64,000 bases of DNA from Ridgeia piscesae. Its lineage: Eukaryota > Annelida > Polychaeta > Sabellida > Siboglinidae. Under the pieces are notes generated by a model, which saw only the letters and a list, made by a program, of their open reading frames with translations, did not search any database and was not told where the DNA came from. A program made the translations under genes and the position numbers. Of the stretch, positions 1-12,974 are shown one piece after another (positions within the stretch are counted from its first letter, which is position 1; each line of letters begins with the position of its first letter). The stretch is taken from positions 1 to 64,000 of the forward strand of contig JAODUO010001800.1 in NCBI GenBank assembly GCA_025642075.2. Reading direction: 5' to 3'.

Positions 1-626
1 ACAATATCAGTATGTACATAAGTCATCTCGACAGACATCGCAATGTGTCTAATGGTACAATATTCAAATAATTTAGATACAGAAGACTTAATAATATTTA
101 CTAACCTTCTTGCGCGCTTTGATGACTTGGCTACGGCGACGGAAGGATTCGACCGGTAACCCGTTTCGACGACTATCGTTGGTGATTAAATATCGCGCTA
201 ATATCGTTTGCACAGCTCCATACTTGAAAACTCGACGTCGCCGACGTTTCTGCGGATCTTGACCCAGTATATACGGTGAGAAACATCCTATTCGAAGCAA
301 CGTTCTTCGAACGGATGTCCTTCTTCGAAGTTCGCGTATCTTACAACATTGTGTTTACAACGGCGATAGCATTGATGCACGCAATCGGACACGTGACTTT
401 AAGGCCGGTTCTGCGTGCTGAGTGGTCAGACCACGGTCAGACAACAGGAAGAGGCGCATCATGGACGCCTCTATGAAGCCGATGATTTCAGTAAAATTAT
501 CCACTTTGGAATTATTTTACTAATAAACTACTGACGTTAAAAATGTGATTACCGTTCAGAATGGTTGCTTTGTATTAGCTCTTTCACGTGCATAGCACTT
601 AATATTTCCCTTTTGGTTCCCTTTAA
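1..626. mobile_element. Right-hand end of TTAA-target DNA element, family A (copy 1, cut by window edge)
   Basis: The whole segment is closely repeated at 30,221-30,846 with scattered substitutions, and more distantly at about 62,285-63,075. It ends in CCCTTTTGGTTCCCTTTAA, the reverse complement of the terminus at 23,762. TTAA at the boundary and a terminus starting AGGG after TTAA recall Kolobok/T2-type transposons; piggyBac also targets TTAA but normally has CCCT-type ends, so superfamily is inferred. On the minus strand (about 300-88) a frame conserved between copies encodes a basic stretch with QDPQKRRRRR, probably a nuclear-localisation-like exon of the lost transposase or accessory protein. 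No in-frame ATG is present, so it would have to be an internal exon or a relic. Confidence 0.7.
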
Positions 627-1034
627 ACAAGACCGTTCATCTTTTAGATTCTTTCTTATCGCTTTCATCAATTGGAGCGATGAGGTCCGCACCCATTGGT
701 TGCGCTCACGCTGAATGTCCCAACTACAAAGTATACAAATAGCCAAGAAAAACGGGAGGAAAGTGTTTACAGATTTTTTCAGCTGCGGAAGTTCAAATGT
801 AGGCATACACGTCATTTTTTAAAATCAGGATTTGAGGAGTTCCGGTTTGCATGTCTAGTTGCAACATTTATGTTGTTGTTTTAGTCGGACATTCATATCG
901 TGATGTCTCTAAAACTAATGATATAATTTCTTTTACACTTCTTTTCAGTTAAAGGAAATAAAACACATATTTATTCGATCGAAATTATAATACAAGCTGC
1001 TATGTAGCTCCAGAAGTGCAAAAACAATAAATAA
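627..1034. other. Unannotated spacer
   Basis: Flank of the family A terminus. No gene, repeat or regulatory structure was recognised; short open frames here have no recognisable similarity. Confidence 0.5.
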
Positions 1035-1039
1035 ATGAG

Positions 1040-2595
1040 AAATTCCTCATGTTATGCTATGCCACTGGACTTTTACGAGTATGCATATTTTATCGCGCTT
1101 TATGGATACCCAGTTGTGACGTCAGGCAGACGCTTTCTATCATTCAGAGCATGGTTGCTTTATAAGAATAACGTTTGGGTCGAAACGAGCGTCATAATGA
1201 ATTATTGTGCGATATTTCGATGCACTACAAACACTGGTCACCATAGGGGAATACACACTTATCATACCATACGAATTAAGTGTTTTTGAAAATTTGAAGC
1301 CAGATGTTTCGCGGAGGCTGAGCTTCGAGATCGTCGCCATCTTCTGCTTGTTTTCAGAGTAAATATATCGATTGCAGCCCACTGGAGATAATCTAAACAC
1401 ATTTCAAACAGACATGTATTTAACATCAGAAAGAAACGTTGTGTAAGCCATTACTATCACTAGCATATTGATGCATGAAGGAGGTGTTATAAATTTAACG
1501 TAACACTAAATCCGGGTGTGGAATTCCGGTTATGACCGTAGCTCAATTGGTAGAAGCGTTCGTTACCTAGTACTAGGCGTGTTTGCTTTCATAACCGGAA
1601 GGGCACCTGTTCGAACGTGATACGAAGCGACTTATATTTTTTGACAATTATTTTAACTTTTCACAAAATAATAATTGTACCCCGAATCATTTTAAAACAA
1701 TAATGTACTGTGTACTGCTTGTATATATTTTATGTTTGTAGAAATTATTTATTCGCCTCGAAAATGAAAATATGATAATTGTGTATAATAATGACGTATA
1801 TTTCAAAATTTCATTTACTCAGTCAAATCACAACTTGTTTTCACATATATAGTTACAATTGAAATATAGGATTATACATCGTCGTTATATACAAAAATAA
1901 AATATATTTAATATATTTTCATTTTCGTCGCAAATAAATAATTACTAGAAAAAAACACAAACAGTACACCACTCAATGTTTTTAAATGGTTCTGTTTCTA
2001 ATTTTTATTTTGTGAAGAGATAAACATCAATGGTTTTGTGTCAGGTTCGGTTATAAAGCAGCCACATCTAACGTATGCGTCTGCCAATTGAGCTACGACG
2101 ACAATCGGTATTCTGCTACCTGATTTAATATTTCACAACCCCTCCTTCGTATATCGGCATATTAATGATATCAATGAATTACACAACATTTCGTTTTGAT
2201 GTTGAATACATGTTTATGATGTATGTGTCCTTGTGTGGATTACCCCCCGTGGGTTGCAATTGATGTAGCTACTCTGAAAACTACCCGAAGGTGGCGGCGA
2301 ACGCGAAGCTCAGCCAGGCTTCCGCGAAATATCCATATATTTAAAACAAGATTTGTGTGGAACCATAAGAAAAAGGAATATTCCCTATGATGTTTTTATT
2401 ACATCGGAATATCGCACACTAACTCTTTCTGGCACTCGTTTCGACCCAAAAGGTATTTTTGTAAACATGCTCTGAATGCAAAGAATGGGTCCGCCTGATG
2501 CCAGTGTGTGTCATCTCTGATTCCACGATACCACGTGATGCTTAATTAAATTTCAGCTTTCTGCGGGAAATTTGCATATGGGTTTAAAAGTGAAT
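1040..2595. repeat. Large imperfect inverted repeat (fold-back element)
   Basis: Arm 1 (about 1,040-1,625) aligns in reverse complement with arm 2 (about 2,040-2,595). Shared blocks include TTTCGCGGA near 1,304 and 2,326, TTTTCAGAGTA near 1,351 and 2,271, CATTCAGAGCATG near 1,140 and 2,469, and TTTGGGTCGAAACGAG near 1,175 and 2,438. The loop of about 400 bp (1,626-2,040) is AT-rich. No terminal target duplication was found. The arms are diverged enough to be old. It could be two copies of one short element inserted head to head, or a fold-back transposon. Confidence 0.75.
1533..1622 (+). other. tRNA-like RNA polymerase III promoter motifs (SINE or tRNA relic)
   Basis: TAGCTCAATTGG at 1,539-1,550 matches an A box and CTGTTCGAACG at 1,606-1,616 resembles a B box. 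The interval is longer than in most tRNAs and no clean anticodon arm folds, so this is called a tRNA-derived relic, not a tRNA gene. The A-box motif recurs inverted at 2,083-2,094 in the other arm of the fold-back repeat, so the tRNA-like part belongs to the repeated unit. Confidence is limited because the acceptor stem does not pair well. Confidence 0.4.
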
Positions 2596-2599
2596 TTAT

Positions 2600-3210
2600 T
2601 CTACAAATGTATTTTTTATTTATTTATTGAATGTTGTCCAATATTACATATAAAATTAATTTTTCTGCATACATGGAAAACGAATTTTAGGTAATGTCTT
2701 GTTTTTCTTTCCTTTAAGTAATCAAAACAATGGATTTGGACTTGGACTAGAGGTGAAATGATCAGAATTTACCAGTCTGTGAAGGAGAATGATATGACAA
2801 TGTTTTTCAAAGACTGAGGAGGAAAGGTACTCAATATTATGTTATTGCTGAAACGGCAAAGCATTCACAATTTGTTGGGAGGAAAGCGTTAGATGGGAGA
2901 ACACAGGAGAACACAGGAGAACACAGGAGAACAAAGAGTAAATACACGCAGAAAACAACAGCCAAGAACATAGAAAAGATACCAGCAAAGAAATCAAGCA
3001 AGAAATAAGACACATGTGAGGATGCTATGTAATCTCCTGAAAATAAAAGTGATATTTATTAGCCTTCTTTTCGGAAGAGATAGATAACAAACATAAAATC
3101 TGTAAATACTGCTTTTGAACACGATGCAGCATCATTTTAACTAGAAACCGAAGGCATCATTTTATTGGCGCGTGAAGTGGTCTCATTCTAATATTGTATA
3201 TTTTGTTGCA
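2600..3210. other. Unannotated AT-rich stretch with a small tandem repeat
   Basis: About four copies of the 10-mer GAGAACACAG lie at 2,897-2,934. Otherwise no gene or known repeat was recognised. Confidence 0.5.
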
Positions 3211-3289
3211 TTAAAACAATTTATGATTCTTTGTTTGTATTTTATTGACGCAATACGTGGTTATGATTAATAAAACACGTTGCAGAGTA

Positions 3290-3525
3290 AGTTTAATTTT
3301 ATTTCTAAAATCGGTGGTGGATTGGTGATTGCGTAAGACAGAAACCGGATGGACCAGTATACCTGTCGCCACGAGAAATTGCTGGAATGTTCGGTTGAAC
3401 CGTTTCCATGGTTCCGGCAAATGTTCACCTTCTGTTAGAGGCTCTGGCGCCAACTGTTTGTTCATCACTGCTTTGTATATACCGTAATCAACACCCGGGA
3501 CAGCAGGTTTATCTGTTTTCTTCAT
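3290..3525 (-). pseudogene. Fragment of retrotransposon gag-like protein
   Basis: The minus-strand frame starts at an ATG at 3,525 and runs about 105 codons. Its middle part (residues about 27-70, PLTEGEHLPEPWKRF onward) resembles the N-terminal gag region of metazoan Ty3/gypsy-like elements, where a proline-rich leader is followed by a WKRF-type segment with a regularly spaced aromatic and leucine pattern. After about residue 75 the similarity fades into AT-rich low-complexity sequence. No protease, zinc knuckle or polymerase sequence follows, so only a gag scrap remains. The assignment rests on pattern recognition and could be wrong; the region is unrelated in position to the gypsy element at 49.7-56.1 kb. 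Confidence 0.4.
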
Positions 3526-3559
3526 TGCTTACCAGAACGTTTGCTAAGCAACTGGATAT

Positions 3560-5735
3560 ATTCATATTGTAATTCAAAATATGGCGTATTGCATTTTACC
3601 GCTTTACAATCTGAAAAGATAGGCTTCAATGTACTTTAACGATAGGCTTAATAGTGGATATTACATTGTAATTTGTATATAAGCCCTGAGTCTGTTATAT
3701 ATATATATACATACTGCGGACAATGACCTTAACGCGGGTTTTTACATGCAACAAAATTAGGTATAAATTAACGATCCAGCACGTCACTGTTTGTTTTTGC
3801 GTCACAATTATAACATAATTTAAACGCGTAGCCTCGTTTCAGTTTTTCTTACTAGAATGCCTATTTGTGTGTCCTGTTGCACGGACGGCATTACATCTGC
3901 TAAATCAACATTTCCCATATACATATATATTATAACTTAAGCAACTTCGGTCTATGGTTTGGTCGCAAAGCCAAGGCAAAGAGGTCTATTTGTATCGGGT
4001 GGTTATAAAGACAGATATTTGGAGCTGCAACTTCAACAAGACATTCTACGGAATGTTTGGCAGCCACCCAGATTCAATATCAGTTTTGATGACTATATGT
4101 TTGTTTTTACTATGTCTGTAATAGATCACTTGATGGACAGTTAGTTCAGTCATGGACAGCAAATTATTAATAAAATCAATACATGTTGGGTGCTTGAAAT
4201 TTATATGGGAATAAACAACTAATCATATAAAAGCTTGCATGTTTAATTTGGCCAAAACATATATATTGATCAGTCATAATAAGATAGAAACAACTTAGAA
4301 AATGTTCTTCTGCCTATGCTATAGCAACGCTAACAGACATTTGCACATACCTGTTTCATTAATCCCGCCGGGCAGTAACGTGTTCGCGCCGAAACAGCCA
4401 CGATGACTTGTAGATATATTAAACGCAAAGCCAAAACACGTTTTCGGTTTGGTATTTGACAATCATAAGTAACTGACGCGCAACAGCTTATGTACTCTAT
4501 GTTTTCTTCTACGAAATTGCAATTTATCAACCAAAAAAACGATCAAGCACTCAGGAAAACCAACGTGACAAACTGAATTGAACGCCGTTTCTTGCGGTTC
4601 AAAATCATCTCGTGAAAGCATGTTCTCGAGGATACTGACGTGTATTTGAAACAATGTATCGTTAGGCAGACGGTGGTGCCAACTGAAACAAATATTTGAT
4701 ACATTACGAGGTCAACGATTAGTTACACCAAGACAGCTGTTCATGACACTGATCACGGATGTTGCATAAGAAATTCTGTGTGCATTGGCGGCTTGTTAGT
4801 AGCGGGTTTTACTTCCTTTTTACTTGCACCTTTATTCCATTTGTTTCCAAACTACTTACGAATTATAACCTTAGCAATCTGTATTTTTGCATTTGTCAAG
4901 TAAACAGATTAAACATTTGCTTAGGTAGACAATACACCTACCAGGTATTTCTAAATATATAACATTTATCTTTTATTTACTTACATAATTATTTACTTAG
5001 AGACTTACTTATGTTTTTACTCACATTTACTCGCCGCCTCACTCGCCCCCTTACTCGCCCTCTCGCTAACTCAACCCACCCACTCATCCACTCATTCATC
5101 CACCCACTCATCAACTCACCCACCCACCAATCCCCCCATTACCCTCAATAAGAACAAAAACAATAACGTTTATTTAGATCCCAATGCAATCAGCATAAAA
5201 TACAAAGACATATTATATATTCATATATCCAGTACACCTGCTAAATAATATATACTAAATGGGTCAGTGACTACTGTTAAGATTTAACAGTCGCTATCCA
5301 GAAGCCTCTAAAATAATTGTTCACTAAATTTATATCACAAGATGTATAATAATGCACCACTACGCATGTGTACAGATGCAATTGGGGTATTTGCAAGTAT
5401 ATCATGAAAGAAATGTGTCGTACTAATAAATATAAACATTGACACATATACGTATACATAATGTTTGACATATGCAACATAATGGGAACCTATATATTAT
5501 ATTATCGCCAGGGGGCGCTTATTTGCCAAAATCGGGTGCAAATTAGCAAACGAGCGATCAAGCCATTGGAATATGTATACAAGATTTTTTTCATATGCCC
5601 CAAGGTTATTTGGAAGACTCCTTATTCAGTAACATCCACGAAAAGAAATATATTCTTTTTGCTAGGATCAATCGCGTTTGTCGAGCGCCCAATGTTTACC
5701 AATCTGTTTGTAACTTTACCCTGCAAAATAACAGC
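3560..5735. other. Unannotated AT-rich stretch
   Basis: No gene recognised. It contains a short (TA)n at about 3,698-3,709 and an imperfect ACTC/ATCC-rich low-complexity tract at about 5,020-5,135. Short open frames here lack recognisable domains. Confidence 0.5.
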
Positions 5736-5736
5736 A

Positions 5737-5740
<4 letters not shown>

Positions 5741-5798
<58 letters not shown>
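5741..5798. repeat. (TA)n microsatellite
   Basis: Uninterrupted TA dinucleotide run of 58 bp. With the next tract it brackets a 45-bp unique spacer. Confidence 0.97.
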
Positions 5799-5801
<3 letters not shown>

Positions 5802-5842
5802 GTGTAACACTGAGACAAAGTAAAGAGCGTGGAGAAGAAAAA

Positions 5843-5843
<1 letters not shown>

Positions 5844-5916
<73 letters not shown>
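5844..5916. repeat. (AT)n microsatellite
   Basis: Uninterrupted AT run of about 73 bp. Open frames through it on both strands are artefacts of the repeat. Confidence 0.97.
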
Positions 5917-5919
<3 letters not shown>

Positions 5920-5929
5920 CTCATCTTAT

Positions 5930-7630
5930 CAGTATCACTCATGAATGATAGTGATTGTGTAACAATATGGTCTGCGCAATAATTGCTACGAAGCTGAATG
6001 CATCCCATATAAATGGGAATATTGAACTGAACAGGTAAGCCACGTTTCAACCATTCAAAGCCATAGGAGAAATTATGAACCCCAAAGTTCAGAAAGCTTC
6101 GTTTCGAAAAAGTTCTTTGCAAAAGTTATATAAAATGACATGATGTAATTCAAACTAATATCTTTATTTCAGACTTATATGTACGCCACGTAGATGTCCA
6201 TAAAACATTAAACATACAGGTAAATAGAAAAATATAATAAAAGTATTGCACATGGTTATAAAATGATTTTGCACAATACTACATTCAGTCAAAGCTGTTA
6301 TGTATATACAATATTTTAATCCAGTGTCTTCGTGTCCTGGCATCAACTCTCAGCATGAATTTATATAAGGTTTTGAATTACAACATTAATATGTTTGATA
6401 CTTGGTATTCTTCTGCAATTGTACCAGTTATTATAACAATGAACTTAGACATACAATTAGCATAATTATATATTATATCAATTCTTATTCATTCATTTAT
6501 ACAGAAATAAAAGCAAGACATAAGTTTGGCCATTTTAGAAATATGTTTGCTCACATCAAAGTACGGGTGATTTGGCTATGGCATGTGCATTGGTTCATGT
6601 ATATGTGCAATATCAGTTATCCTATTGCATCCAGTGATTATATTTAGCTTGGATCTTTGCTACCATTTAGACACAGTATTGTTTGAACAGTGCTAAGCTA
6701 CACACAGTGCTATTTTTATTTGGTAGTCTACTATTGTCGCAGTGTAAACAATATGAAACCTTGATCAGGGATACATGTAGCACCACGCTCATATATGACA
6801 CTTCATGTGTTTTGAAATATTTCAAATATTCTGTGAGTTTATAAACTTTTAATATTATAACACGTACGTGTCTTTTTTAATTACTGCAATGTCCATAACA
6901 TATAGAATACTACTCTGGATAACTTTACTTCCATTTGTGTTTTTGATCCTTGTTATGGTCTTTCAATAAAAAATAACATAAATAAATGCCATTGTAAATA
7001 ATATGTATTCGTTTTGTTACCATAGTCTTTTACGCATCAAGTACAGAACGACTGACTTAATGATGCCGACCGTCCTACTAAAATAAGGCAATACTTATAC
7101 ATTACCAATCCTAAAAACTCTTCGAACCTATATTAGTCACCATGACAAGTATTTTACAGCAGGGATATATTTTAGATTGATTAATAATTTGATTAAACAG
7201 TGTCCCAAAAAGTCCCACAAATACCGTCACGTCCGCGACGCCTCGTCTTCGCTCCACAAATTGCGGGCCTATCACATAGATACATGAACTGCTCTAAAAG
7301 TCGATTCGCATGCATGTAGTTTAATATACCAAAAACCGACAATGAAATGAAACATTTATTGTGACATGTCGAAAAATTGCGTGCGTCGCGTACAGAACAA
7401 AAGCGTCACGTACGAACGTACGTACAAAAGTATGCATTGTTGGGCTACACTGTACAACACCTAGGCTTCTAGCTCTCCAGTGTCAGAGCTACCTGACATT
7501 TTGATTAAACAGTTTTGAAAGCAAGACTTGACATTTATGTAAGAAAGGTGATGCTAATCTCTAACTTGCATAGTTACCCTTGACACAACAATGCACATCG
7601 AACATATGTGCATAATCCTGAATGGTTATT
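5930..7630. other. Unannotated stretch
   Basis: No gene, RNA or known mobile element recognised on either strand. Short open frames are AT-rich and lack recognisable similarity. Confidence 0.5.
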
Positions 7631-7635
7631 GCAAA

Positions 7636-7637
<2 letters not shown>

Positions 7638-7691
<54 letters not shown>
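7638..7691. repeat. (TA)n microsatellite
   Basis: Uninterrupted dinucleotide run of about 54 bp. Confidence 0.96.
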
Positions 7692-7692
<1 letters not shown>

Positions 7693-7898
7693 GCCTAATA
7701 ATTTAGCACCATGTTTGCATTTTGACTAGGCTAATCATCTAACGTGAGGCTGCTTTATAACGTTTTACTGAAAGGTTAATATTATCAAAATATACACTTT
7801 TACTTGAGTAATTCCAATATATCATAAATCGAAAGTCTTGTTAAATGGACATTAAAATGTTGTAGTCTATATATCAAGGAAATAATGCACGTACTCAA

Positions 7899-7927
7899 TA
7901 ACAATAATAGTAATAATAATAATAATA
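7899..7927. repeat. (AAT)n microsatellite
   Basis: Short AATAAT/AACAAT trinucleotide run, slightly imperfect. Confidence 0.85.
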
Positions 7928-8014
7928 ACACGACAATTTCTGTTGAGCCTAAATCCTTTGATACCACGCTTAGATGCACATCAGTAAACCAGCATTTAGT
8001 AATCCCATGCTTTC

Positions 8015-8016
<2 letters not shown>

Positions 8017-8065
<49 letters not shown>
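8017..8065. repeat. (AT)n microsatellite
   Basis: Uninterrupted dinucleotide run of about 49 bp. Confidence 0.96.
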
Positions 8066-8071
<6 letters not shown>

Positions 8072-8384
8072 TCACTCTAATCTACAAAAGAACATGAAGT
8101 ACTGTTGTAATCAAACGATGTAACTAGGGTAGGTACATTATAATGGGAACTTTAATTATTATACCTCTACATAAAGATGTCATTGATAGGCACCTATTTG
8201 GAAGTTGTATGTCAAACGTTCTTAATTATGCTGCAGTATTTAGAACTTGGAAATCTTTGTAAGCGCTTTGTAATTTATTCCCTGATATATACATTCTATT
8301 AAACAATTCATGAGAAAGTTTTCAGCTAAGCTGCAATTAATGCAAAATTATGAATGGGACGAAGATAAAAAACAATAAATTATG

Positions 8385-8385
<1 letters not shown>

Positions 8386-8452
<67 letters not shown>
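8386..8452. repeat. (TA)n microsatellite
   Basis: Uninterrupted dinucleotide run of about 67 bp. Confidence 0.96.
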
Positions 8453-8455
<3 letters not shown>

Positions 8456-8715
8456 CACATTGCTCTATTTTGCAATACGCATTCGAATATTGCCATTGCT
8501 GATTGCCTATTGGGCTTGGCAACGAGTTGATTTGGCCCTAGATTATTATTTCACTCGAATTCGAAACAAAAATGTACAAAGTATGTCACACAATCGTATT
8601 AAATTTGTTAAACTGAATGAAGGTTATGACATGCAACCCAAATAGTATACATGTTTCAGTATTCTACATATAATAACTGTATATTATGGGGACACGAATT
8701 GTACACACAGAATAT

Positions 8716-9087
8716 GTGCGTGTGCGTGTGCGTGTGCGTGTGCGTGTGCGTGTGCGTGTGCGTGTGCGTGTGCGTGTGCGTGTGCGTGTGCGTGTGCGTG
8801 TGCGTGTGCGTGTGCGTGTGCGTGTGCGTGTGCGTGTGCGTGTGCGTGTGCGTGTGCGTGTGCGTGTGCGTGTGCGTGTGCGTGTGCGTGTGCGTGTGCG
8901 TGTGCGTGTGCGTGTGCGTGTGCGTGTGCGTGTGCGTGTGCGTGTGCGTGGGCGTGGGCGTGGGCGTGGGCGTGGGCGTGGGCGTGGGCGTGGGCGTGGG
9001 CGTGGGCGTGGGCGTGGGCGTGGGCGTGGGCGTGGGCGTGGGCGTGGGCGTGGGCGTGTGCGTGGGCGTGTGCGTGTGCGTGTGTGT
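8716..9087. repeat. Hexamer array: (GTGTGC)n passing into (GTGGGC)n
   Basis: About 39 essentially perfect copies of GTGTGC (8,716-8,947) pass into about 18 perfect copies of GTGGGC (8,948 to about 9,055), then back to the first form. The 6-bp phase is unbroken. The T-to-G variant has been homogenised as a block, the usual signature of slippage or unequal exchange. The first part is alternating purine-pyrimidine (Z-DNA prone); the second has GGG runs every 6 bp (G-quadruplex prone). Long open frames across it on both strands are repeat translations. Confidence 0.97.
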
Positions 9088-9348
9088 ATTAAGCGCACGC
9101 GGTTTATTTACAGGTCAAGACGGAACATGCAAAACGATGTCCATATATGGGATAGCTGCGATATCGTCACTGAGGAAAGCGTATTGTTGACAAACTCTGT
9201 TTAGGTTTTTATTTTCGTGTCGTGTTAAGGTAGTGACACACGTCCGAGAGACTCGTACGAGTGACTCGGATGAAACCATGAACATTGTACGTGAGTCGCA
9301 AAATCGGACGAGATGACAGCACTGAGTTGAACTTCGACCTTGTTAAAA

Positions 9349-9585
9349 ATGGCAGATACTGATTTGGCAAAACTCACTTCAAATTTGTTGTCGAGCTTTA
9401 CCGTGAAAATTTCGCTATGGAATGGTGCAAACCCACGTTACAAAGACAGAAGCATCAGTTACGAATAGGTTGCAAGTTCTCAATATTGACGCCCCTTGAA
9501 GCAGTTTTCACAAAAGTGGAGGAATACATCTCAGAAATTCGGTAGCCATGCCAACGGCAACGTCGTTGTCGTCGGCGTCGAATGA
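9349..9585 (+). pseudogene. MADF/Myb-like DNA-binding protein of the Harbinger element (relic)
   Basis: From an ATG at 9,349 one frame reads through a MADF-like domain: LWNGANPRYKDR (residues about 24-35) matches the LW...YK(D/N)R core of MADF domains, and QKWRNTSQKFG further on matches the KW(R/K)NLR-type third helix. Two in-frame stops interrupt it, after YKDRSISYE and after VASSQY. Harbinger elements typically encode a Myb/SANT/MADF DNA-binding protein that helps the transposase bind and enter the nucleus; that role is family knowledge. A possible donor (AA|GTAAGTAG) lies at about 9,629 in the downstream sequence. It sits about 120 bp inside the left terminus, as expected for an element-borne gene. 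It is not functional as read. Confidence 0.65.
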
Positions 9586-10387
9586 TGGCTGAGTCGTTCA
9601 AATTTCAATGTCAGAACCCTATCAGAAGTAAGTAGAGACAGCGACATCGTGAAATTAGGATCACTCGATTAAGTGTTGTTTAGTTTCAACAATATTTGTA
9701 CTTTAAACATTTTAATCCATAAAAAAATACACGTCTGAAGTCTGAACACACGTTACCAATGCAATGGGTGAATGACACTGCCACGGGCACTGCACTGGTG
9801 ACTGCATGACTGTGGTGAGTGGAAATAATTTTTGAATATCTAATTAAATACAAAATATACACTCATGATCTAAAATCTAAACTAGGTAAACGCGTCCGTA
9901 CCCCTTGTTTACACCTGATAAGGAATAGCTTTACATGCTATCTCTGGCTCATGACACGATAACAAATGTAATGTGCTGTCAGTGCAGGTAGGACACACGA
10001 TTTTGAACATTGCGTTTTTGTGAGCTTTTGATTTTGCCAGTATATTTTCATAAGAAACATGTTCTAGTTCCGTAACATGGTGTTTGCTTAACCTGAACGT
10101 AATAGGTGTGATTGATTTAGTAGATAGATGTCATAATGAAAGAACTATGAATACAAACTTATGGACACGGTCATTGGAAGGATATTTACTGCGCAGTCAG
10201 TGCAGATAGGACACAGGGTTTTTAACCGTGACGTCCTTTTTTATTTTTTTATCTGCCAGTCTATTTAATAAATAAAAATATTTCTAGTAGTTCCATAACA
10301 GTATGTTTGCATAAAATGACCCTAATAAGTGTTACTAAATCAGCACATGACATGTGTATAATAAATATGAAATAACTAAGAATCTCA

Positions 10388-10932
<545 letters not shown>

Positions 10933-12974
10933 GTATATAAGGGATATGTGTTATTAATAATGCAAATGTGTACTGTACGTACAAGTGAATGTGTCTGCCC
11001 TTTTGTTTTCAGAAAAAGGCTACAATGATGCATGGACGAGATTATGATCGAAATAATGGATGTCTTGCATGAAGACTACATATCACTGGTTCCAACCGAA
11101 GGAGTGATATTGGTGTGAACACTTATTTGTGTGTTGCCGATCATTTGAAATGTATGTTGATGAGTTGATATCACATAAATAAAATAATACAACATTGTTT
11201 CATAAATGGGACTTTGTCTACTTCTTCAGTGTACCCAATGTTCTTTTTGTGTATAGCAGTATGATATTGTTCAAGCCAGAATTGGGATTTCACAGTTGTT
11301 CCTCTTAACTAAGCAGTTGCTCATTGTATTTAGATTTCTTATAGTTATGGTGAAATCCACTGTGTGGTCCCAATTGTTTGGTATTGTGTTCATAGATGCA
11401 AGAAAATATAATTTCATGTTCAAAACATTGTCAGGGTCACACAGCTTCCTTCCATGGGTTGTCATACATCAAAAGGAAATGTTTTTCTTATATTATGGGC
11501 AACCGACCATAATGCTTTATCTGATATTTTCATATACTTAATTAATGTTTTAACACATTATGACTAAATGATTTATATACTGTAATTATATGTTATTTAT
11601 TATTAACCGAATTAATGACTTCATAAACAACCCAACTCTACACCTTTACGTATTTGTCCTTCAGTGCAAGATAGATTGCTGAACATGTATATGGGATTAT
11701 CTTCCCAATGGTAGTACGACCAATTCTGTTCTGATACTCAAGTGATTGGTAACTGTTGCCTGTAGGACATGTATCATAAAATAAGAATTTGCACTAACAT
11801 TACTAGTTACAAATATTGCAATGGTTATATTTTATTAGGGTTGGAGGAATCCAGAATGGATTAAGTGTTATTAATTTTCAACATCAAATCCATATCACCA
11901 TCCGCTTAATTAGGATTCTAGTAAAGCAAAACGAGGTGTGTTCGACACTGACTATAATCGTAGTGTTGCTAGAATGTCAATTGCAGTTCAGTTAGCCAAA
12001 CTTGTGTAAACCAGTTTATAATGTTATTGTTGTGTGCATGAAATATTCAAATTGTAAACAAGACCATAAATATATACTGTTGATCATACTGATACAAATT
12101 GCAACTTATTTAGCGAATATACTGATGATAATTATTTACCCTAGCTAATCAAGAAACAGACAACCTCGTTTTAAATTACGCCAAGATGACCATAAACGAT
12201 TAACAGTATTATTAACTATTCACCCCATGTTTGCATGTACATGTATCAGCTGTTGCATGTAAGACACGACAAGGCCATGCAAACCTTTTATTTATCAAAC
12301 AAATGTATACCCAGAATGTCATCCGTGTACAATAGTGAACCTTTCTTTATTGACAGGTAGCCTGGTAATTAGTATATTCGTATCTACAAAAAAAGTGTCT
12401 GTTATTTTATAAACTGCCCCAGGCTGCGTGTTTGTAGGTTTGGTTGTTACCAAGTAGGGGTTTACTTTTATGGATAATAAATAATGCATTTACGAAACAT
12501 TACTGATACAAGCCGGGTGGTATATCTGATATTTCATATACATATCTAAGTGGTTAAAAATGCTAAATCAAACATTTCATGTTAATTACAATTAATGTCT
12601 ACACCACCTACATGAAAAAAACATTTGTTCTAACCGCATTTCTGACCGTTTGACTCCACCAGGAGTGTCAGCCATTTATTTCTGTATAACATACCTTGGT
12701 AGGTAGGCAATCTATGACAACGAACCTGTGACTAAGCTCTGTCTGAAGGTTAGCAATGTGCGTGGCCACCAGGTTCAGGCTATTTGTCAATAAATAGGCA
12801 CGCCTTATCTGCGCAATCTGCAGATGGTTGCTGCTCTCTATAGATGGCACAGGTCTAGCTAATGCGTATAAAATAAACGACAATAGCTGAAGCCAAGCCA
12901 AACATTATAGCAATCAATCAAATTAAATCAAACTAAAGCAATCAAATCACTGAAACGTCAACATGACGTTCATA

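Noticed and set aside
1533..1622. Functional tRNA gene
   Set aside because: A and B boxes are recognisable but the acceptor and anticodon stems do not fold well, and the unit is repeated in the fold-back element.
5741..5916. Pair of AT runs around a 45-bp spacer as a CRISPR-like or cruciform regulatory array
   Set aside because: Animal DNA with simple dinucleotide runs; no repeat-spacer regularity.
8651..9204. Long open frames (up to 179 codons) across the hexamer array on both strands
   Set aside because: They are translations of a simple repeat in all frames.
12668..12901. Minus-strand frame that looks like a secreted protein: hydrophobic start, AxA cleavage motif, helical body, and a splice donor AAG|GTATGT at about 12,693
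   Set aside because: The first codon is TTG, with an in-frame stop two codons upstream and no ATG or clear acceptor. It lies inside a Harbinger element and matches no family I recognise. Probably chance.
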